Source: an uncultured Prevotella sp.
Lineage (GTDB): Bacteria; Bacteroidota; Bacteroidia; Bacteroidales; Bacteroidaceae
DNA: 9,008 bases
Reading direction: 5' to 3'
Assembly: GCA_900550635.1 (NCBI GenBank)
Contig: URSZ01000101.1
Span: 1 to 9,008 of the forward strand
Positions within the stretch are counted from its first letter, which is position 1. Each line of letters starts with the position of its first letter. Of this stretch, positions 1 to 4,972 are shown one piece after another. Under the pieces are notes generated by a model. The model did no database searches, had not been told where the DNA came from, and worked only from the letters and a program-made list of their open reading frames with translations. Position numbers and translations under genes: made by a program.

Positions 1-1001
1 CGGAGCTGCCGCGCCAGAGCCGCTTCATTCAGTGCAGAGCCGAGCGCGCCGAGGTCGTGGTGCATGCACACGCCTTTTATCTTGCGCGTGGCTCCGTTGA
101 ACAGGAAGCCGTGCTCCTTGGTGAACGAGAAAGAGCGCACGCCGAAGCGCGTGAGGTTTTCATCGACTGTCTTGCCGTCCTTGGTGACTGTTGTACGTAG
201 TGTGTAGAGCGACGGCGTTTCGGGCGACCAGAGACGCGGCAGCTTGAGCGTGATGGTAGCCTGTGCCTCGCCTTGAGAACCGAAAGTGCCGGTGCTTTGC
301 GCCACTACGTTTCCCTTGTCGTCGAGCACTGCGAATTCAGCCCCCAGTCCGGCTGAAAATCCTTTGCGCAGCTTTACGTCGGCCTTGACCTGCGCCTCCG
401 ACTTAGATACCTTGGGGGTCGTTATGCAGACGCCCCAGGTGTCGATTGCGTCGTCACCGCTGAGTATGAGCTTTACGGGGCGGTAAAGTCCTCCGCCGGG
501 ATACCAGCGGCTGCTTTTTTCGGCATTTGTCAGCTTGACGACGAGCGTGTTCTCCTTGCCGCCCTCCTTGATGTAGGGGGTTACGTCCACACGGAAAGGA
601 GTGTAACCATAAGCCCAGCCGCCGGCTTTCTCGCCGTTGACGTAGACCTCCGGCTCGGCCATCGCGCCGTCGAAAAGCAGCTCGGCGTGTGTGTACTGTT
701 TGGGCACCTTGAAAGTGGTGCGGTATTCGCCCTTGCCTATCCAGGGAAGCGCGCCCGTGGTTCCGGTGTTGAGCACCGTCACTTCCTTTCCGTTACGCAC
801 TTCTTTGGTGGTATAGGTGTCTATTCCCTCGTCGAACTCGCCAGAAATGGCCCAGTCGTGTGGGAGCACCACCTCCTTGAATTCGCCGCCGTTGAACGAG
901 AATGTCCATCCGTCGCGCAGGGTCTGCTCCTTGTGCACTTGCGCGCACGAAAGCATGGGCGCAAAAGCCGCCGCAATGCAAAGTAATTTGTAATTCTTCA
1001 T
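1..1001 (-). CDS. Secreted GH2 glycoside hydrolase (beta-galactosidase-like), 3' end cut by window
   Basis: This is the N-terminal 333 residues of a glycoside hydrolase family 2 enzyme; the gene runs off the left edge. Family members remove beta-linked galactose, glucuronic acid, mannose or related sugars from glycans, and the exact substrate cannot be told here because both catalytic glutamates lie beyond the window. The protein starts at ATG 1001 with a signal sequence (MKNYK, then a hydrophobic stretch to about residue 18, then SCAQ). A jelly-roll sugar-binding domain follows (about 25-180, with LPHDWAISGEFD at 46-57 and RWYPGGGLYRPV at 165-176). Next comes an immunoglobulin-like domain (about 185-290). 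The start of the TIM barrel is marked by KGVCMHHDLGALGSA at 309-323 and RQL at 331-333, a classic GH2 stretch. AAGGA lies 3 bases before the start codon. The gene begins 24 bp after the U32 gene and no separate promoter is evident, so it is probably co-transcribed with it. The periplasm or outer membrane is the expected location. Confidence 0.9.
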   Translation of the reverse strand, partial: MKNYKLLCIAAAFAPMLSCAQVHKEQTLRDGWTFSFNGGEFKEVVLPHDWAISGEFDEGIDTYTTKEVRNGKEVTVLNTGTTGALPWIGKGEYRTTFKVPKQYTHAELLFDGAMAEPEVYVNGEKAGGWAYGYTPFRVDVTPYIKEGGKENTLVVKLTNAEKSSRWYPGGGLYRPVKLILSGDDAIDTWGVCITTPKVSKSEAQVKADVKLRKGFSAGLGAEFAVLDDKGNVVAQSTGTFGSQGEAQATITLKLPRLWSPETPSLYTLRTTVTKDGKTVDENLTRFGVRSFSFTKEHGFLFNGATRKIKGVCMHHDLGALGSALNEAALARQL

Positions 1002-1025
1002 ATTCCTTATGTTATTGTTGTGTAA

Positions 1026-2303
1026 TCATTCTGCGACACTGTCATGCCCTCCTCCGGCCTTGACTATCTTGAAGAGTTTGTCGGACGGGCGTATTTTGAC
1101 ATCTACGGGTATGGAGACGTGCTCGCCCTTGTGCGCCGTATCCACTTCGCCCAGCTCGTAGCGTATCTCGGAGGCGTTGAAGTAGACTGCGCCGGTTGTG
1201 GGACCGGTAACGAGGAGCTTGTCGCCCTTGTTTATCTCCGTGGCTTCGATGAGGAACTCCCCCACTCCGAGTTTGGAGAAATACTTTATGCCGCGGCCGG
1301 CATATACCTTGCGTTCGGTGGCCCGGGAGCCGTATTTTTCGTTCCATTCCCCGAGGCGCTGCCCCAGGTAGTAGCCGTCCCAGAAGCCGCGGTTGAAGAC
1401 GGTGGCCAGGCGTGCGTCCCATTCGTCCTTGCGTTCCTCGGTGTACGTGCCGTCGAGCACGGCCTGCAGCGCCTCGCGGTAACATTTCACCACGGTAAGC
1501 ACGTATTCGGGCCCGCGTGCGCGCCCTTCTATCTTGAATACGCGCACTCCGGCCTCCACCATGCGGTCGAGGAAGCGTATCGTCTTCAAATCCTTGGGCG
1601 AGAGTATGTATTTGTTGTCGATGTCGAGCTCGGTGCCTGTCTCGCGGTCGCGCACGGTGTAGGAACGCCTGCAAACCTGAAGGCACTCGCCGCGGTTGGC
1701 GCTGCGGTTGAGGTTGTCGAGGCTCATGTAGCACTTGCCGCTCACGGCCATGCACAACGCGCCGTGGCAGAACATTTCAATGCGCACCGGCTCGCCCGAC
1801 GGGCCGCAGATGTGCTGTTCTTCTATCTGCCGGTGTATCTCGGCCACCTGTTCGAGCTTCAGCTCGCGCGCCATGACGGCCACGTCGGCAAACCGGGCGT
1901 AGAATTTGAGCGCCTCGGCGTTGCTGATGTTAAGCTGGGTGGAGAGGTGTACCTCCATGCCCTTTTGGCGGCAGTACATTATAACGGCCATGTCGGACGC
2001 TATTATTGCCGAAATGCCCGCCCCGCAGGCGGCGTCGACTATCTCGCGCATTTGCGCCATGTCGTCGTCGTAGATTATGGTGTTGACCGTGAGGTAGCTT
2101 TTCACCCCGTGCTCGCGGCACAGGGCGGCAATCTCGCGGAGGTCGGCTGTGGTGAAGTGGTTGGCCGAGTGGGAGCGCATGTTGAGCGTGCCCACGCCGA
2201 AGTACACCGAACCGGCCCCGGCGGCGAACGCGGCGGCCAGGCTCTCGCGCGAACCTACGGGAGCCATTATCTCAAACTGTTTTATGTCTAACTTTGTCTG
2301 CAT
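1026..2303 (-). CDS. U32 family protein, TrhP/YegQ-like (prephenate-dependent tRNA hydroxylation type)
   Basis: This 425-residue protein is complete and matches the U32 family signature at residues 176-194 (EMFCHGALCMAVSGKCYMS). The family was named for collagenase-like peptidases. Its best-studied bacterial members are now known as iron-sulfur proteins of RNA hydroxylation (E. coli TrhP/YegQ makes 5-hydroxyuridine at tRNA position 34; RlhA acts on 23S rRNA) or oxygen-independent ubiquinone synthesis. The TIM-barrel-like domain begins with EIMAPVGSRESLAAAFAAGA (11-30). Cysteines at 179, 184, 191, 207 and 211 are candidate Fe-S ligands. NRGECLQVCRRSY (203-215), YILSPKDLKTI (232-242) and FKIEGRARGPEY (256-267) resemble the corresponding parts of YegQ as I recall them. 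The C-terminal part (about 330-425) fits the small barrel domain of longer U32 proteins. RNA hydroxylation is therefore more likely than proteolysis, though this is inference. The gene lies 164 bp after the CPBP gene; the intervening gap carries a palindrome array. GH2 follows 24 bp downstream. Confidence 0.88.
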   Translation of the reverse strand: MQTKLDIKQFEIMAPVGSRESLAAAFAAGAGSVYFGVGTLNMRSHSANHFTTADLREIAALCREHGVKSYLTVNTIIYDDDMAQMREIVDAACGAGISAIIASDMAVIMYCRQKGMEVHLSTQLNISNAEALKFYARFADVAVMARELKLEQVAEIHRQIEEQHICGPSGEPVRIEMFCHGALCMAVSGKCYMSLDNLNRSANRGECLQVCRRSYTVRDRETGTELDIDNKYILSPKDLKTIRFLDRMVEAGVRVFKIEGRARGPEYVLTVVKCYREALQAVLDGTYTEERKDEWDARLATVFNRGFWDGYYLGQRLGEWNEKYGSRATERKVYAGRGIKYFSKLGVGEFLIEATEINKGDKLLVTGPTTGAVYFNASEIRYELGEVDTAHKGEHVSIPVDVKIRPSDKLFKIVKAGGGHDSVAE

Positions 2304-2353
2304 TTTCTACGGTTTTGCAAGCCCGATGAAAATCAAGTTTCTAACCTGCCCGA

Positions 2354-2416
2354 AAATATGTGCCTTGTATTTCGAAATATGTCCGACCTATTTTAAAATA
2401 TGTCAGACATATTTTT
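2354..2416. repeat. Array 1: three tandem 21-bp palindromic units
   Basis: Three units start at 2354, 2375 and 2396, an exact 21-bp period. Their 19-base cores are AAATATGTGCCTTGTATTT, AAATATGTCCGACCTATTT and AAATATGTCAGACATATTT. The third is a perfect dyad (9 bases, one centre base, 9 bases); the second breaks the symmetry at one pair, and the first is more degenerate. The array lies in the gap between the CPBP stop and the U32 start, about 51 bp from each gene. A period of 21 bp is about two turns of B-DNA, so the dyads would face the same side of the helix. No further units are visible on either side. Function unknown: dispersed palindromic repeat or phased protein-binding sites are both possible. 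Confidence 0.85.
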
Positions 2417-2443
2417 TCGCAGCTCCTAACGGGGGTCAAAGCA

Positions 2444-2457
2444 GCGTAAAATTACGC
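2444..2457. other. Short inverted repeat next to A/T tracts, between CPBP and U32 genes
   Basis: GCGTAA and TTACGC are perfect 6-base arms separated by AA, just past the CPBP stop codon (2468-2470). A run of eight T (plus strand) lies at 2462-2469, partly inside the CPBP stop region. On the minus strand, the direction of CPBP transcription, this run reads as A before the hairpin rather than U after it, so this is not a textbook intrinsic terminator for CPBP. It may be a weak transcript-end structure or a binding site. Confidence 0.35.
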
Positions 2458-2467
2458 AAAATTTTTT

Positions 2468-3265
2468 TTACACGGATTTTTTTCCGAATTTGTCTGTATC
2501 GGCCGTAAGGCGTATGTATGCCTGCAACAGTATTATCCCGGCCACAGTGAATGCCGCCGCTACGAGCAGCGCGTCGGCCGTGCCGCCGATACAGTCAATA
2601 AGCCCGGTGTCGGGCATGGTGTGGAACAGTACTACGCCGAGCACGTTGTTGAGCACATGGCACGCAGCCGGCACGAGCAGGCTGCCGGTGCGCACGTAGA
2701 GCCAACCGAGCAGGAAACCTACAATGAACGCCACGGGCATTTGGGCGGGATTGATGTGAACGGCCGCAAACAGCAGCGACGATACGGCTATGGCCACCAT
2801 GGGGCGGTAGCCTCCTTCGAGCAGCGAACCGATTACCACGCGGCGGAACACGATTTCCTCCACTACCGGGCCGAACAACGCTATGCAGATTACGCATAGC
2901 GGGTTGTACATAAGTGCGGGCAGCTGGTCGGCCGCCATGTCGGGCAGGCCGAGAAGTTCGTTGACTATGTTGGCCACCGCGATAAGCGCCAGCATTATTA
3001 ACATGGCCATCGGCACTGCACGGCGGCGGCTTTGCAGCCCGGAGGCGGGCGTAAGCATTTGCCACGCATAGAGCGCGCCCACCGTAAGCAAATAGGCGAA
3101 CAGCAGTTCGATTCCTATCACCGTGGGTGCAAGGATGGCGGCGGATACCTGCCCTGTTTCTTCAGGGCTGCCGCTTGCAAACGCGCCAAGGATGAAAGTT
3201 CCTATGGCCGGGACGATGGCCTGCATTGCAAGGAAAACAAAAGTTGCTATTATTGCTTTTTTCAT
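2468..3265 (-). CDS. CPBP family intramembrane glutamic-type endopeptidase (Abi/CAAX type)
   Basis: This 265-residue, strongly hydrophobic protein has the three motifs of the CPBP (CAAX protease and bacteriocin-processing) family. These are EEIVFR (E136, E137, R141), FAAVH (F166 to H170) and HVLNN (H203, N207), which form the intramembrane active site in characterised relatives such as Rce1. Hydrophobic segments are visible at roughly 4-28, 44-68, 84-104, 120-133, 155-170, 177-191, 194-214 and 232-250. The chain ends in a short charged tail (TADTDKFGKKSV). Family members cleave prenylated proteins or processed peptides in the membrane; in bacteria many are linked to bacteriocin self-immunity, but the substrate here is unknown and no bacteriocin gene is visible nearby. 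Start is ATG 3265, with no clear ribosome binding site, 43 bp after ribF stops, so it may be co-transcribed with ribF. Confidence 0.88.
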   Translation of the reverse strand: MKKAIIATFVFLAMQAIVPAIGTFILGAFASGSPEETGQVSAAILAPTVIGIELLFAYLLTVGALYAWQMLTPASGLQSRRRAVPMAMLIMLALIAVANIVNELLGLPDMAADQLPALMYNPLCVICIALFGPVVEEIVFRRVVIGSLLEGGYRPMVAIAVSSLLFAAVHINPAQMPVAFIVGFLLGWLYVRTGSLLVPAACHVLNNVLGVVLFHTMPDTGLIDCIGGTADALLVAAAFTVAGIILLQAYIRLTADTDKFGKKSV

Positions 3266-3279
3266 GGTCGGTAATATTT

Positions 3280-3294
3280 TCTTTAGCCTAAAGA
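3280..3294. other. 15-bp perfect palindrome in the ribF-CPBP gap
   Basis: TCTTTAG-C-CTAAAGA is a perfect dyad with a single centre base, lying 14 bp before the CPBP start codon in the 43-bp gap after ribF. There is no U tract after it on the minus strand, so terminator function is not supported. A binding site or an RNA hairpin affecting CPBP translation is possible; chance is also possible at this length. Confidence 0.3.
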
Positions 3295-3308
3295 CGGGAC
3301 TTTCACAG

Positions 3309-4247
3309 TCATGACAGCCTGTCTTTTACAACATCGGCAGCCTTGTGTGCGTCGAGGTCTATCTGCGCCCGCAATTCGTCAAGCGATTGGAACTGCCGCT
3401 CGTCGCGCAAGCGCGAAACGAATTCCACTTCGAGCATACTGCCGTAGATGTCTCCGCTGAAACCTATCAGGTATGCTTCCACACTCGTGTCGTTGCCGTT
3501 ATGCACCGTGGGACGAGTGCCTATGTTCACGACAGCGGCGTATGCCGCCCCGCCCACATGCGCCACACAGGCGTAAACGCCGCGGGCCGGGATTATCTTG
3601 TGCGACGAAAAGGCGTCGATGTTTGCCGTGGGGAAGCCTATCCGGCGACCTACGCGGTGGCCTTCGACCACCGCGCCGCCGAGCGAGTAGCAGCGCCCCA
3701 GCATAAGGGCGGCAGCTTCGACATTTCCTTCCGTGAGCCGGTGGCGAATCTGGGTCGAGCTTACCTTCAGCCCGCCCGGGGCGATAAACTTGCCGGCCTG
3801 CACCACCTCAAGCCCTACCTGTTCCCCCTCGCGGCGGTAGTCGTCGAAAGTGCTCCCTTTGTCGTGGCCGAAAGAATGGTCGTAGCCCACGATAAGCGTA
3901 GCCACATTGAAACGTTTCACGAGGTATTCCTTCATGAAATCCATGGCAGACAGGCGTGAAAGCTCAGGAGTGAAATCTATTACGGCACAATAGTCTACAC
4001 CTGCCTTCTCAAGCAGGGCGCAACGCTCGTCGAACGTAGTGAGAAGGGGTTTTACCGTGCCGGGATTGAGAACGTCAGCGGGATGACGCTCGAAAGTAAC
4101 CGCCATAGACACGCAACCGCGGCTGCGGGCCATGCTTTCAACCTGGGAAAGCAGAAAACGGTGGCCACAGTGCACACCGTCGAAAAAACCTATGGTGGCT
4201 ACGGCCTTTTTATCGGACAGGCAGGAACTTTCGCGCAGTATTTTCAT
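3309..4247 (-). CDS. ribF: Bifunctional riboflavin kinase / FAD synthetase RibF
   Basis: RibF phosphorylates riboflavin with ATP to FMN and then adenylates FMN to FAD in the cytoplasm, supplying flavin cofactors. The 312 residues match the usual family length of about 310. The N-terminal FAD synthetase domain (about 1-180) has the nucleotidyltransferase motif GFFDGVHCGH (20-29), GYDHSFGHDKGST (121-133) and VSSTQIRHR (162-170). The C-terminal flavokinase domain (about 185-312) has GRRIGFPTANI (200-210, with the PTAN ATP/Mg binding motif), NIGTRPTVHNG (241-251) and VEAYLIGFSGDIYG (256-269), where E257 is the expected catalytic base. Start is ATG 4247, 12 bp after the HAD hydrolase stops, so the two are very probably co-transcribed. 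No FMN riboswitch is visible upstream, as expected for an internal operon position. Nothing appears truncated. Confidence 0.97.
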   Translation of the reverse strand: MKILRESSCLSDKKAVATIGFFDGVHCGHRFLLSQVESMARSRGCVSMAVTFERHPADVLNPGTVKPLLTTFDERCALLEKAGVDYCAVIDFTPELSRLSAMDFMKEYLVKRFNVATLIVGYDHSFGHDKGSTFDDYRREGEQVGLEVVQAGKFIAPGGLKVSSTQIRHRLTEGNVEAAALMLGRCYSLGGAVVEGHRVGRRIGFPTANIDAFSSHKIIPARGVYACVAHVGGAAYAAVVNIGTRPTVHNGNDTSVEAYLIGFSGDIYGSMLEVEFVSRLRDERQFQSLDELRAQIDLDAHKAADVVKDRLS

Positions 4248-4259
4248 GTAACAACGGCT

Positions 4260-4880
4260 TTAGGCAAAGATTTTCATCCAGTCGCCCGGGCTTTCCGAAT
4301 GAAGCGCATGCAAACCCGCGCCGCGCGCTGCCGCACAGTTGTCGGCGCTGTCGTCGATAAAGAGCGTTTCTTCGGGATTTACGCCCGATTCCTCCACGGC
4401 ACGCAGGAAAATCGCCTTATCCGGCTTGGCAAGGCCCATTTCGTAGGAAAGGAATATGCGGTTGAAGTAATAATCCACCGTATGTCCGGCACAGGTAAAA
4501 AAGTCTTCGACCGAGTAGTGCCAGTGTATCTCGTTGGTGTTGCTTAAAAGGAACAGCCTGTATTTTTCCTTGAGCCGCCCTATGCAATCGAGCCGCTCGC
4601 GCGGAATACCCACGAGGAAACTGTTCCATGCTGCGGCCAGCCGGCCGTCGTCCAAGTCCTTGCGCCCCGACATGTCCCTGAGTGCGTCGAAAAACTCGGA
4701 CACCGTAGCCGTTCCGGTCTCTATGCGGCTGAAAATGCCGCCCTGGACATACTGCCCAAGACAACCGCGGGCGTCTATACCCAACTTCTCGAACGATTGC
4801 AGGCAACGCTCCTTGTCGAGGTCGACTATAACGCCGCCAAAATCGAATATGATGTTTTTTATTCCTTCCAGAGGACTCAT
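4260..4880 (-). CDS. HAD superfamily hydrolase, subfamily IA (YihX-like)
   Basis: This 206-residue protein has all four HAD motifs (numbers from ATG 4880). Motif I is FDFGGVIVD with nucleophile D13, motif II is SNTN starting at S113, motif III uses K152 in GLAKPDKAIF, and motif IV is FIDDS with D176 and D177. In motif I the second aspartate is replaced by glycine (DFGG), as in the YihX group, which includes E. coli alpha-glucose-1-phosphate phosphatase. A helical cap lies between motifs I and II (about residues 25-105). A sugar phosphate phosphatase is therefore plausible, but HAD substrate ranges are broad and the substrate cannot be read from sequence. I chose ATG 4880 over an in-frame TTG at 4904; the conserved fold begins just after the ATG (GIKNIIFDFGG). 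It lies 92 bp after the ATPase gene, past a large hairpin, and 12 bp before ribF. Confidence 0.9.
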   Translation of the reverse strand: MSPLEGIKNIIFDFGGVIVDLDKERCLQSFEKLGIDARGCLGQYVQGGIFSRIETGTATVSEFFDALRDMSGRKDLDDGRLAAAWNSFLVGIPRERLDCIGRLKEKYRLFLLSNTNEIHWHYSVEDFFTCAGHTVDYYFNRIFLSYEMGLAKPDKAIFLRAVEESGVNPEETLFIDDSADNCAAARGAGLHALHSESPGDWMKIFA

Positions 4881-4922
4881 TACTTCACTTGCTTTTCCGC
4901 ACAAGACGGTTGTTTTACTTTA

Positions 4923-4963
4923 TCCGCCGCCCTTATTATGCAACATAACAGGAAGGCGGCGGA
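4923..4963. other. Two-part hairpin between Ca2+ ATPase and HAD genes
   Basis: TCCGCCGCC (4923-4931) pairs with GGCGGCGGA (4955-4963), a 9-bp GC-rich stem. Inside its loop a second perfect inverted repeat, TTATG-caa-CATAA (4936-4948), can form a 5-bp stem. On the minus strand this starts 10 bp after the ATPase stop codon. No U tract follows on that strand (the next bases are TAAAGTAAAAC), so it is not a standard intrinsic terminator. It may stabilise the 3' end of the ATPase transcript or partly terminate before the HAD-ribF group. Confidence 0.5.
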
Positions 4964-4972
4964 ATGTTTGGC

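Noticed and set aside
1044..2291. Plus-strand open frame (415 codons) opposite the U32 gene
   Set aside because: Antisense shadow with no recognisable motif; the U32 signature on the minus strand is unambiguous.
2354..2416. CRISPR array
   Set aside because: The 21-bp units are directly adjacent without spacers, only three per array, and no cas gene is present.
2149..2508. Plus-strand open frame of 119 codons across the U32 start and the CPBP end
   Set aside because: It overlaps two solid genes in antisense and its only repeat-like part is array 1.
2468..3265. Bacteriocin immunity system around the CPBP protein
   Set aside because: No bacteriocin precursor, transporter or leader peptide was found beside it; neighbours are housekeeping-like genes.
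4881..4904. Longer HAD protein starting at TTG 4904
   Set aside because: The extra eight residues precede the conserved core and the ATG at 4880 starts just ahead of the fold; the TTG has no supporting ribosome binding site.
3266..4972. FMN riboswitch for ribF
   Set aside because: The gaps before ribF (12 bp) and before the HAD gene (92 bp) are too short and lack the conserved FMN riboswitch segments.
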